Of a stretch of DNA of 32,612 nucleotides, positions 18,388-26,532 are shown in pieces. How positions within the stretch are numbered: the first letter of the stretch is position 1; each line of letters begins with the position of its first letter. A program made the translations under genes and the position numbers. Origin of the DNA: an uncultured Clostridia bacterium (GTDB lineage: Bacteria > Bacillota > Clostridia > Oscillospirales > Oscillospiraceae); NCBI GenBank assembly GCA_946186225.1, contig CAMHMK010000007.1:1-32612 (forward strand), given 5' to 3'. The notes beneath the pieces were generated by a model, which ran no database searches, was not told the origin of the DNA, and was given only the letters and a program-made list of their open reading frames with translations.

Positions 18388-19749
18388 ATGTTAGTTGTAG
18401 TCGTCGGCTGCGGAAAAATCGGCGAAACCATCATCGGCGCCCTGGCCCATGAGGGCCATGACCTGGTGGCGGTGGACAACCGGGATACCGTCATCAATGA
18501 TATTGTCAACCGATATGACGTCATGTGCGTCTGCGGCAACGGGGTGGACACCGACGTCCTTTCCGAGGCCGGGGCCAACCGGGCCGAGCTGTTTATCGCG
18601 GTCACGGGCTCAGACGAGCTGAATATGCTCTGCTGCTTCCTGGCCAAGCGCATGGGCGCGCGGCACACCATCGCCCGAATCCGGAATCCGGAGTACAATG
18701 ACAGCTCCCTGGGCTTCATGCGCGAGCAGCTGGACCTGTCCATGGTCATCAATCCGGAGCTTCTCACGGCAAACGCCCTCTATCACATGCTCAAGCTCCC
18801 GGCCGCGGCCAAGGTGGAGACCTTCTCCCGCCGGAACTTTGAAATGATCGAGCTTCGGCTCAAGGACGACTCTCCCTTCTGCGGCGTCCCCCTGGCGACC
18901 CTGCGGGAGCGGCGGAAGGCGAAGTTCCTGATCTGTGTGGTCCAGCGGGGCGAGACTGTCTTCATCCCGAACGGCGACTTCGTCCTCCAGGGCGGCGACC
19001 GGATCGGCCTGACTGCCAAGCCCTCGGAGATGCAGAAGCTCCTGCGCTCGCTGAACATGAGCAAGAAGCAGGCACGGAGCGTTATGCTCCTGGGCGGCAG
19101 CCGGATTGCCTTCTACCTTGCCCGGCAGTTGATCACCTCCGGTTCCGACGTCAAGGTCATCGACAAGGACCGAGCCACCTGCCGCCACTTCAGCGAGGAG
19201 CTGCGCGGGATCTCCGCCATCTGTGCCGACGGCACCCACCAGGAGATCCTCCTGGAGGAAGGGCTGCGCGAGCAGGACGCCTTCCTGGCTCTGACCGGCA
19301 TGGACGAGGAAAACATCCTGGTCGCCTGCTACGCAGCCAGCCAGAAGGGACCGCAGGTCATCGCCAAGGTCAACCGCGACGAGATGGTCCAGATGGCCGC
19401 CCAGGTGGGGCTGGAATCCGTGGTCTCGCCCAAGAATATCACGGTCAACGTGGTCCTGCGCTACGCCCGTGCCCTGCAGAGCTCCATGGACTCGGCCAAG
19501 ATCGAGACCCTCTATCAGCTCATGGACGGCAAGGCGGAGGCGGTGGAGTTTGCTGTGAACGAGGCCTCCTTCATCACCCACAAGCCGCTCAAGGACCTGC
19601 CCACCCACAAGGACACCCTGATCGCCGGCATCGTCCGCCACCGGACGCCCATCATCCCCGGCGGCAATGATATGATCCTGCCCGGCGACCACGTGGTCGT
19701 CATCTCCAGCGAGCATCGGCTCAACGAGCTGACCGACATCCTCAGATGA
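18388..19749 (+). CDS. trkA: Trk system potassium uptake protein TrkA (two RCK domains)
   Basis: MLVVVVGCGKIGETIIGALAHEGHDLVAVD and second Rossmann repeat VMLLGGSRIAFYLARQL; adjacent to trkH. Confidence 0.93.
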   Translation: MLVVVVGCGKIGETIIGALAHEGHDLVAVDNRDTVINDIVNRYDVMCVCGNGVDTDVLSEAGANRAELFIAVTGSDELNMLCCFLAKRMGARHTIARIRNPEYNDSSLGFMREQLDLSMVINPELLTANALYHMLKLPAAAKVETFSRRNFEMIELRLKDDSPFCGVPLATLRERRKAKFLICVVQRGETVFIPNGDFVLQGGDRIGLTAKPSEMQKLLRSLNMSKKQARSVMLLGGSRIAFYLARQLITSGSDVKVIDKDRATCRHFSEELRGISAICADGTHQEILLEEGLREQDAFLALTGMDEENILVACYAASQKGPQVIAKVNRDEMVQMAAQVGLESVVSPKNITVNVVLRYARALQSSMDSAKIETLYQLMDGKAEAVEFAVNEASFITHKPLKDLPTHKDTLIAGIVRHRTPIIPGGNDMILPGDHVVVISSEHRLNELTDILR

Positions 19750-19762
19750 GGGAGGCGCAGCG

Positions 19763-21208
19763 ATGAACCGAAAAATGGTCTATTACATGACGGGCCGCAT
19801 CATCCTCCTCGAGGGTGCGCTGCTGCTTGTCCCGCTGATCGTCTCGTTCATCTACCGGGACGTCGGCACGGTGCCGTTTCTGATCACGATCGGCGTCTGC
19901 GCCGTGGTCGGCGGCGCGCTGAGCTACTTCTTCCGCAATACCAGCCAGGTCATCTTTGCCAAGGAGGGCTTTTTGATCACGGCCCTCGCCTGGCTCACCG
20001 TCTCCGCCATCGGCGCCATTCCCTTCGTCCTGGCCCATCAGATCCCCAGCTACATCGACGCCTTTTTTGAGACGGTTTCCGGCTTCACCACCACCGGCGC
20101 CTCGATTCTGACCCATGTGGAATCCATGTCCCACTCCCTCCTGTTCTGGCGGAGCTTCACCCACTGGATGGGCGGCATGGGCGTGCTGGTGCTGATGGTG
20201 GCCGTGATGCCGAATCTCTCGAGCCGGACCATCCACGTCCTGCGCGCCGAGATGCCCGGCCCCACCATGGGCAAGCTGGTGCCCCGTCTGCGGGACACCG
20301 CCAAGCTCCTCTACATCCTATATTTCTTCCTGACCGCAGCGGAATTCCTCCTCCTGCTCCTGGGCGGGATGCCGGCCTTTGACAGCGCCATCCATGCCCT
20401 CGGCACCGCCGGCACCGGCGGCTTCGGTATCAAGGGCGACTCCATCGCGTCCTATAGTCCCTATCTGCAGTGGGTCATTGCGGTCTTCATGATGCTCTTC
20501 GGCGTCAACTTCAACCTCTACTATCTGATGGTTCTGCGGCGCTTCCGCTCGGTCTTCCGCAGTGAGGAGCTCTGGACCTATGTGGTCGTGGTTCTGGCGG
20601 CCACGGGCCTGATCACCTGGAACATTCTCCCGCTCTATCAGAATCTCTCCGAGGCCACGCGTCAGGCCTTCTTCCAGGTGAACACCATCACCAGCACCAC
20701 GGGCTTTTCCACCGCGGACTTCAACCAGTGGCCGGAGCTGTCCAAGACCCTCCTGGTCCTGCTGATGTTCATGGGCGGCTGCGCGGGCTCCACCGCCGGC
20801 GGCCTCAAGGTCTCGCGGCTGGTCCTGCTCTATAAGATCGTTCGCCGCGAGCTGCGCCACCTGCTCCATCCCCGCTCGGTCGGCGCGGTCCGCTTCGAGG
20901 GCAAGACCGTGGACAACACCACCCTCATCAGCGTCGCCAACTACTTTGCGCTCTACGTGGGCCTGTTCGCGCTCTTCCTCGTCCTCGTCTCCTTCCAGCC
21001 GGGCTTCAACCTCCAGTCGAATTTCACGGCCGTGGCCTCCTGCTTCAACAACATCGGCCCCGGCCTGGATCTGGTTGGCCCCGCCGCAAACTTTGCGGCC
21101 TACAAGCCCGTTCTGAAGCTGGTTTTGTCCTTTGCGATGCTCTTTGGCCGCTTGGAGATCTACCCCATGCTGATCTCCATGTCCCCCTCCACCTGGCTGC
21201 GTAAGTAA
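19763..21208 (+). CDS. trkH: Trk/Ktr potassium transporter membrane subunit TrkH
   Basis: FFETVSGFTTTGASIL, LFWRSFTHWMGGMGVLVL, TITSTTGFSTADFNQWP, MFMGGCAGSTAGGLKVSR selectivity-filter repeats. Confidence 0.95.
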   Translation: MNRKMVYYMTGRIILLEGALLLVPLIVSFIYRDVGTVPFLITIGVCAVVGGALSYFFRNTSQVIFAKEGFLITALAWLTVSAIGAIPFVLAHQIPSYIDAFFETVSGFTTTGASILTHVESMSHSLLFWRSFTHWMGGMGVLVLMVAVMPNLSSRTIHVLRAEMPGPTMGKLVPRLRDTAKLLYILYFFLTAAEFLLLLLGGMPAFDSAIHALGTAGTGGFGIKGDSIASYSPYLQWVIAVFMMLFGVNFNLYYLMVLRRFRSVFRSEELWTYVVVVLAATGLITWNILPLYQNLSEATRQAFFQVNTITSTTGFSTADFNQWPELSKTLLVLLMFMGGCAGSTAGGLKVSRLVLLYKIVRRELRHLLHPRSVGAVRFEGKTVDNTTLISVANYFALYVGLFALFLVLVSFQPGFNLQSNFTAVASCFNNIGPGLDLVGPAANFAAYKPVLKLVLSFAMLFGRLEIYPMLISMSPSTWLRK

Positions 21209-21219
21209 GGAGGCCCCCA

Positions 21220-22080
21220 ATGGAAGGCAACAACAAATCAAACCGGAAAACCGTCTGGATCCTGGTCCTGGCCCTCAGTCTGGTCCTTTTGGTGGGCGTC
21301 GGCATCCTGCTGATGGTCCTCCGCGGCGCGCGGCGCTTCTCGCCGGAGGTCTATCACGGCACCGATCCCACCCTGCCCTCCCAGACCGTTCCTCTTGCGT
21401 CCCCGACCGCGCAGACCGAATCCCAACCCGACGAGACCGAGGAGCACCCCACCACGGAGCCGGAGCCGGCGGATAATCCCGTCGACTTTGAAGCTCTGCA
21501 GGAGCGGAATCCCGACGCCTATGCCTGGCTCTATCTTCCGATGGGCAAGAAAAAGTGGACCGTGGATCTGCCCATCCTCCAGTCCCGCCTGGAGGATGAC
21601 GACAACTACTACCTCCACCACAACATCGACCGGGTCTATGAATTCACCGGTGAGCTCTACACCCAGAAGAAGAACCACAAGGACTTCACAGACCCCGTGA
21701 CCGTCATCTACGGCCATAATATGTATGACGGCGTTACCATGTTTTCCAGCCTGGTCAACTTCCAGGACGCCGATTTCTTCGAAAAGCATGACGTCTTTTA
21801 CATCTACACGCCGGGCCATATCCTGACCTACCGCATTGCCTGCGCCATCCAGTTTGACACCCGCCACATCCTCAATTGCTTCGATTTCAGCGACGAGACG
21901 GTCTTCGCAAACTGGATCGAGAACTATGTGCTCCACCCCAAGACCACGGTGCAGCAGGTCCGCGAGGGCCTGGAGATCACCACCGAGGACCGGCTCGTGG
22001 TGCTCAGCACCTGCCTGGAGCACAGCTCGGCCCGCTACCTGATTCAGGGGGTATTGATCCAAGATGAACCAACCAAGTGA
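21220..22080 (+). CDS. Class B sortase
   Basis: N-terminal TM, catalytic VIYGHNM and VVLSTCLEHSSARYLIQGVLI motifs. Confidence 0.88.
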   Translation: MEGNNKSNRKTVWILVLALSLVLLVGVGILLMVLRGARRFSPEVYHGTDPTLPSQTVPLASPTAQTESQPDETEEHPTTEPEPADNPVDFEALQERNPDAYAWLYLPMGKKKWTVDLPILQSRLEDDDNYYLHHNIDRVYEFTGELYTQKKNHKDFTDPVTVIYGHNMYDGVTMFSSLVNFQDADFFEKHDVFYIYTPGHILTYRIACAIQFDTRHILNCFDFSDETVFANWIENYVLHPKTTVQQVREGLEITTEDRLVVLSTCLEHSSARYLIQGVLIQDEPTK

Positions 22081-23215
22081 ACGCGGCTACGCCGGGCACT
22101 TCGAGGCCCGGCCCCAGCCCCGCCGCCGGAGCACCGGGCCGGTGGCCCTGCTGATCCTGATCCTTGTTCTGGTGCGCGGGCTCGCCACCGGCTTCAAGGC
22201 AGTCTCTCTGGCAGACCATTTCATCGGCGGCAGCGGCCTGCTGATCTACGGCGACCGGATCGGCGCCGATGCCGGTGACGCCCTGCACTCCGGCGACAAG
22301 GTCATTCCCATCATCGACGGCGGCACCGGGGATGAGAACGCCATCATCCGCCGCGACAACGGCAAGACCTGGATCTACCGCGGCCATACCTACGTGCTCA
22401 ACGAGAACCTGGCCACGGTCCTCTTTCTCGGCGTGGACTCCACCCTCAATACGGAGACCGAGACCGTCGACGTTGATTCCACCCAAGCCGACGTCATCCT
22501 CCTGGTGGGCATCGATACCGTCACCGGAAAGAGCACGGTCCTGAACATCTCTCGCGACACCTACGCCCAGGTGGACGTCTACACGGCGGGCGGCTCCTTC
22601 CTCGAAACCCGGTATGAACCGCTGGCCCTGGCCTTCGCTTATCAGGAAGGGCTTGCCAGCTGCGAGAACACCAAAGCCGCAGTCTCCCGTCTGCTCTACG
22701 GTCTTCCCATCAGCTCGGTCATCGCCCTGGACCTGCGCGGGATTCAGGCGGCAAACGATGCAGTGGGTCACGTGACCGTGAAGTCGCTGATCGACTACGA
22801 TCGCGAAGACTATGACATCCATATCCGCAAGGGCGAGATGGTCGAGCTCGAGGGCAAGACCTTGGAATACTACATCCGCACCCGCTCTCACTATGACCTG
22901 GCCGCCAACACCGCCCGAATGGAGCGGCAAAAGCAGTACGTGACGGAGTTTTCCAAGCTCGTCGTACAAAAATCCAAACGCAATCTGACCTTCCCCGTAG
23001 ATGTTTTCTCCTCGCTTTCAGACTACATGGTCACGGACCTGACGCTTCCGGACGTGACCTTCCTGAGCACCTGCTTCCTGGATAACGGCGCGAACTTCGA
23101 CTTCCGCACCCTGGATGGCACCTATGATCGGAACGGGAAGAACGCGATCTTCCACCCGGACGACATCGATCTGTTCGAGGCAATCCTGCAGGTATTCTAT
23201 CTCCGGATCGACTGA
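22064..23215 (+). CDS. LytR-CpsA-Psr (LCP) family protein
   Basis: VLFLGVDS, ADVILLVGIDTVTGKSTVLNISRDTYAQVDVY, IRTRSHYDLAANTARMERQKQYV; overlaps the sortase gene by 17 nt. Confidence 0.85.
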   Translation: MNQPSERGYAGHFEARPQPRRRSTGPVALLILILVLVRGLATGFKAVSLADHFIGGSGLLIYGDRIGADAGDALHSGDKVIPIIDGGTGDENAIIRRDNGKTWIYRGHTYVLNENLATVLFLGVDSTLNTETETVDVDSTQADVILLVGIDTVTGKSTVLNISRDTYAQVDVYTAGGSFLETRYEPLALAFAYQEGLASCENTKAAVSRLLYGLPISSVIALDLRGIQAANDAVGHVTVKSLIDYDREDYDIHIRKGEMVELEGKTLEYYIRTRSHYDLAANTARMERQKQYVTEFSKLVVQKSKRNLTFPVDVFSSLSDYMVTDLTLPDVTFLSTCFLDNGANFDFRTLDGTYDRNGKNAIFHPDDIDLFEAILQVFYLRID

Positions 23216-23240
23216 CGGTCCGGAAAAAGGAGGAATTCCC

Positions 23241-23711
23241 ATGCGGCAAACCGAACAGGAACGCGCCTTCCTTCGAGCCAACGGCCAGCGGACCTGGCTG
23301 GCTGCGCTCTGTGCTCTGCTGACCTGCCTGCCCATCGGCGCGGTGACGTACTTTGTGACGGACGCTCCCGTGCTGATCGGCTTTCTGAGTCTGATTGCTG
23401 CTCTGCTGAGCTTCCAGATCTGGAACCGGGTCGCCCGGTATCCGAATACTCAGGCCGGCCATCTGATCACGGCGGTGATCAGTCTGGCCGTGTGCATGCT
23501 GGGTCTGTATGTGGCCTACTGTCAGCTGCTCTATGAGGAAAACGAAACCCTCGGCTTCACGATCGGCGAGATCCTCGCCATGCTTCCCTCCGCCCTCTCG
23601 AGCCCGGACCAGCTCCACAACACCGGCTGGGCACACGTCGCCCTTCTGCTCGGCGCCGCCCTGGGCTTCTATATCAACTCCCGCCTCCGCCGCGCGGCGA
23701 TCCGCGAATAA
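23241..23711 (+). CDS. Hypothetical multi-pass membrane protein
   Basis: Good RBS (aaaggagg) before ATG at 23241; hydrophobic segments; same strand string as the LCP gene. Confidence 0.7.
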   Translation: MRQTEQERAFLRANGQRTWLAALCALLTCLPIGAVTYFVTDAPVLIGFLSLIAALLSFQIWNRVARYPNTQAGHLITAVISLAVCMLGLYVAYCQLLYEENETLGFTIGEILAMLPSALSSPDQLHNTGWAHVALLLGAALGFYINSRLRRAAIRE

Positions 23712-23732
23712 AAAAGCGCCCCCTCGGGGCGC
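23711..23732 (-). terminator. Rho-independent terminator for the minus-strand HAAS/DUF4097 gene
   Basis: Minus strand GCGCCCC-GAG-GGGGCGC followed by TTTTTT. Confidence 0.6.
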
Positions 23733-23783
23733 ACTCCGTAAAGAAACTGTTTTGAGGCGGCAATTACCGGCTCAAAAGGACAT

Positions 23784-23818
23784 GAAACCGGCGTGACCGC
23801 TGCGGTCACGCCGGTTTT
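23784..23818. terminator. Bidirectional terminator hairpin
   Basis: AAACCGGCGTGACCGC-T-GCGGTCACGCCGGTTTT. Confidence 0.75.
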
Positions 23819-23845
23819 ATCTCTTGGATGGGGAAGCTCAATTTT

Positions 23846-24979
23846 TTATGCCTCTGTCACGCAGATGTCTCCGCTGACCGTGTGGATGGAGCAGAGGTCC
23901 GCGTCCGGCGCTGCGCTGCCGGGGAGGCTGACGTCGCCGCTGAGGGTGTGGGGCTCAAAGCGCATCGGACGCAGGAACTCGGCGTCCACGTCGCCGCTGA
24001 CGGTGCGGAGGGTGGCCCCGTGGGCGTCGCAGCCCGCCAGCCGCAGGTCGCCGCTGGCGGTCACGGCAGTCAGCGGGCCGGCACAGATCACGCGCTCCAG
24101 GTCCAAATCGCCGCTGGCGGTTTTCAGCTCGGCCCGGTCGCAGGAGAGCAGCTCGATCCCCAGGTCCCCGCTCGCGGTCTGGAGGGTCGCGGCGCGGCAG
24201 CGGAGGTTTTCTCCGTTCACGTCGCCCGAGGCCGCGCCGACCCAAAGCTCGCCGGAGAGCTCCGTGCCCTCGAGCTTGACGTCGCCGGAGGCGGTCTCGA
24301 TCCGCATCTGCCCGCCGGAGAAGCCCTCCACGTCCACGTCGCCGCTGACCGTCTTCAGCGCGACGTTCCCAATGCGGAAGCCGCCGGTCAGGTCAAAGTC
24401 GCCGGACGTGAGCGAGACGCGCAGGCTTTCGTAGTCCGTCCCGGGCAGCCAGAGGGTGATCCGCTCGTCCGTCGAGAAGTCGGTTTCCAGCCGGGAGAAC
24501 AGCTTCTCGACCCAGCTTCCCCGCACCTCCCGGGTCAGGCCGCGCTCGCCGCGGATGCAGAGGGTTCCGTCCTCCACCACGACCTCCCGCGGCGCGTTTC
24601 TGCCGTTGCCCTCGTAGGTCACGTGGCAGTCTGCGTCGGGGGAGTGCTCCAGGCGCACGTCGGCGGCGCGGTTCTGGACCGAAATGGCCCGGAAGCCGCC
24701 GGGGACCGTCCAGTTGTCGCCCTCCCGGGCGGCTTTTTTTGTTTCCTGCCTGGGCTGCATATACTTTTGGATCAGCCCGGTCACGGGCCGGTCGGCCAGC
24801 ACGGCGGCGGCCAGCTCGTCCACGCTGCCCAGGGCCGCCACAGCGGCCTCCTCGTCCATGCCCTCGTCCACGCGGTCATCAATGAACTCACCGTAGTAAT
24901 CCAGGACGTTCTGCGCGTCCCCCTGGGGCAGATCGGCGAGACTGCGTCGCAGGGCGTCAAAAAAATCAGCCTTCTTCAT
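23846..24979 (-). CDS. HAAS/DUF1700-like N-terminal domain fused to DUF4097-like beta-solenoid repeats
   Basis: MKKADFFDALRRSLADLPQGDAQNVLDYYGEFIDDRVDEGMDEEAAVAALGS plus ten (T/A/V/L)SGD(V/L/F/I) repeats. Confidence 0.85.
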   Translation of the reverse strand: MKKADFFDALRRSLADLPQGDAQNVLDYYGEFIDDRVDEGMDEEAAVAALGSVDELAAAVLADRPVTGLIQKYMQPRQETKKAAREGDNWTVPGGFRAISVQNRAADVRLEHSPDADCHVTYEGNGRNAPREVVVEDGTLCIRGERGLTREVRGSWVEKLFSRLETDFSTDERITLWLPGTDYESLRVSLTSGDFDLTGGFRIGNVALKTVSGDVDVEGFSGGQMRIETASGDVKLEGTELSGELWVGAASGDVNGENLRCRAATLQTASGDLGIELLSCDRAELKTASGDLDLERVICAGPLTAVTASGDLRLAGCDAHGATLRTVSGDVDAEFLRPMRFEPHTLSGDVSLPGSAAPDADLCSIHTVSGDICVTEA

Positions 24980-25289
24980 GTTCCGTACCTCCGCATACAA
25001 AATTGTAGATGGAAGCGACTTCCTTCCATTCGTTCCGGAACTGGTCCAGACGGTCCAGCCCGGTTTGGGTGATGTGGTAATACTTGCGCAGCCGCCCGTT
25101 GTATTCCGCCGAGCGGACGGTGAGCTGGCCGGCGGTCTCCAGCCGCCGCAGGATCGGATAGAGCGTCGATTCCGCGATCTGGATGTAGGGCTTCACGTCC
25201 TTGATGATCTGATAGCCGTAGGAGTCCTCGTCCTTGATCGCCGCGAGCACGCAGACGTCCAGCAGCCCGCGCTTGAGTTGAATATCCAT
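24966..25289 (-). CDS. PadR family transcriptional regulator
   Basis: LLDVCVLAAIKDEDSYGYQIIKDVK, ESTLYPILRRLETAGQLTV, GRLRKYYHITQTGLDRL; 14-nt overlap with the downstream gene. Confidence 0.93.
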   Translation of the reverse strand: MDIQLKRGLLDVCVLAAIKDEDSYGYQIIKDVKPYIQIAESTLYPILRRLETAGQLTVRSAEYNGRLRKYYHITQTGLDRLDQFRNEWKEVASIYNFVCGGTEHEEG

Positions 25290-25306
25290 CGAATGCCCCC
25301 TTTCGT

Positions 25307-25333
25307 GTTATACTATACCACGCATAGTATAAC
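25307..25333. promoter_or_regulatory. Perfect palindrome, putative PadR operator
   Basis: GTTATACTAT-ACCACGC-ATAGTATAAC, 10-bp arms. Confidence 0.75.
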
Positions 25334-25340
25334 ATGTCAA
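25312..25340 (-). promoter_or_regulatory. Sigma70-type promoter for the padR operon
   Basis: Minus strand TTGACA-N17-TATAGT overlapping the palindrome. Confidence 0.75.
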
Positions 25341-25398
25341 GAGGGATTTTGTATTTTTTTCGGCAGAAGGCCGGATTCGCAACAGTTCAGCCCTGCGA

Positions 25399-25426
25399 AC
25401 AGTTGACAGTGGACAGTTGACAGTGG
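25399..25426. repeat. Tandem 14-bp repeat (ACAGTTGACAGTGG x2, plus partial third)
   Basis: 25399-25412 and 25413-25426 identical, followed by ACAGT. Confidence 0.85.
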
Positions 25427-25427
25427 A

Positions 25428-25533
25428 CAGTCACCAGGGACAAAGGACCGCCCTTCCAAATGCAGCAGCGAACACTGTTCGCCACGTCCGCCTTTGGCGG
25501 ACAAGTTCCTGCAGAAAAAATCCCTGGTGACTG
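25428..25533. repeat. Intergenic element with 13-bp terminal inverted repeats and internal short hairpins
   Basis: CAGTCACCAGGGA (25428-25440) vs TCCCTGGTGACTG (25521-25533); internal GCGAACA-C-TGTTCGC (25468-25482) and GTCCGCC-TTT-GGCGGAC (25486-25502). Confidence 0.75.
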
Positions 25534-25550
25534 GTCACTCACACGCAAAA

Positions 25551-25591
25551 CCTCCCCCGACAAGGGGAGGGGACCGCGAAGCGGTGGAGGG
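25551..25591. repeat. GC-rich short hairpin pair (CCTCCCC..GGGGAGG; ACCGC-GAA-GCGGT)
   Basis: Two adjacent hairpins in the same noncoding tract; resembles an interspersed repeat style seen in gut Clostridia. Confidence 0.6.
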
Positions 25592-25691
25592 ACAGGCTGC
25601 CGACGAGTGCGTGCTCAATTCCGCCGCAGGACTTGGGGTTGGACTGTTACGAGTGACCACATGAAAATTGCGAAAAACAGCCAAAAGCGGA

Positions 25692-25720
25692 TTGACTTTT
25701 CCCCGGGTTTTTGATAAAAT
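25692..25720 (+). promoter_or_regulatory. Sigma70-type promoter for the ATPase/oxidoreductase operon
   Basis: TTGACT-N17-TAAAAT. Confidence 0.7.
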
Positions 25721-25730
25721 AAGAACGATA

Positions 25731-25761
25731 GTCAGACATCTTGCAAAAGTTGTCTGACAAC
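25731..25761. promoter_or_regulatory. Paired operator-like motifs (GTCAGAC and GTTGTCTGACAAC)
   Basis: GTTGTC-T-GACAAC palindrome at 25749-25761, related inverted copy GTCAGAC at 25731-25737; centres 21 bp apart. Confidence 0.6.
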
Positions 25762-25781
25762 TGACAGGGAGGTCATCCGAG

Positions 25782-26498
25782 ATGAAAGACTACTGGGTCC
25801 TGATGGGCAGCTTCGGCAGCGGCAAGAGCGAGCTTGCGATCAATATGGCGCTGCAGGCGAGGAAGTCCGGGCCCTGTACCTTGGTCGATCTGGATGTCAT
25901 CAACGCCTATTTTCGCTCCAGCGAGCGTGCCGCGGATCTGGAGGCCGCGGGCGTGGAGCTGATCTCTCCGCCGTTTGCGATGGATAAGATCGAGATCCTG
26001 GCGCTGTCCCCGCGGGTCTACTCCGTGTTCACCCCGGGCGATGGGACCGTGATCTTTGACATCGGCGGCGACGACATCGGCACCGTCGCCCTTGGCCAGT
26101 ACAAGCCCAATTTCGCGAACATCCCGCCGGAGCGTCTTCACGTTCTGTTCATTGTCAACCCCCTTCGACCGATGGCGGCGAACGTGCCCAGCGCCCTGGC
26201 TGTGCTTGGCAATCTGCAGATCGCGGGCCGCATGGAGGTGACCGGCATCGTCAACAACGGCAACCTGGCCGGAATGACCGACTTCAGCCATCTTGTCATG
26301 GGCTACGATCTGGTGAAGGGTCTGTCTGAGCAGACCGGCATCCCGGTCTGGGGCACAGTGGGCACACAGAACGTGCTGGACGAATTCCGGAAGTACGCGC
26401 AGGAACACGATCTGGACGACGCGTATATCGGTCGGTATCAGCCGATCGAGGTGATGATGCACAGAAGCTGGGACAAGTACCTGTCAGAAGGCCTTTAA
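25782..26498 (+). CDS. P-loop NTPase/ATP-binding protein of unknown function
   Basis: Walker A GSFGSGKSE, TLVDLDVINAYFRSSE, Walker B-like VIFDIGGDDIG. Confidence 0.8.
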   Translation: MKDYWVLMGSFGSGKSELAINMALQARKSGPCTLVDLDVINAYFRSSERAADLEAAGVELISPPFAMDKIEILALSPRVYSVFTPGDGTVIFDIGGDDIGTVALGQYKPNFANIPPERLHVLFIVNPLRPMAANVPSALAVLGNLQIAGRMEVTGIVNNGNLAGMTDFSHLVMGYDLVKGLSEQTGIPVWGTVGTQNVLDEFRKYAQEHDLDDAYIGRYQPIEVMMHRSWDKYLSEGL

Positions 26499-26532
26499 AC
26501 CGTATTTCAATTATGGAAAGCGAGGAAATGCC

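Noticed and set aside
23846-24400. Regularly spaced GTCGCCGCT-like motifs, considered as a CRISPR or DNA repeat array
   Set aside because: They are the codons for the SGD protein repeats of the solenoid gene on the minus strand; spacing (57-66 bp) and degeneracy follow the protein repeat.
25460-25714. 84-aa ORF upstream of the P-loop ATPase
   Set aside because: Spans the repeat tract and the promoter region; composition is not protein-like.
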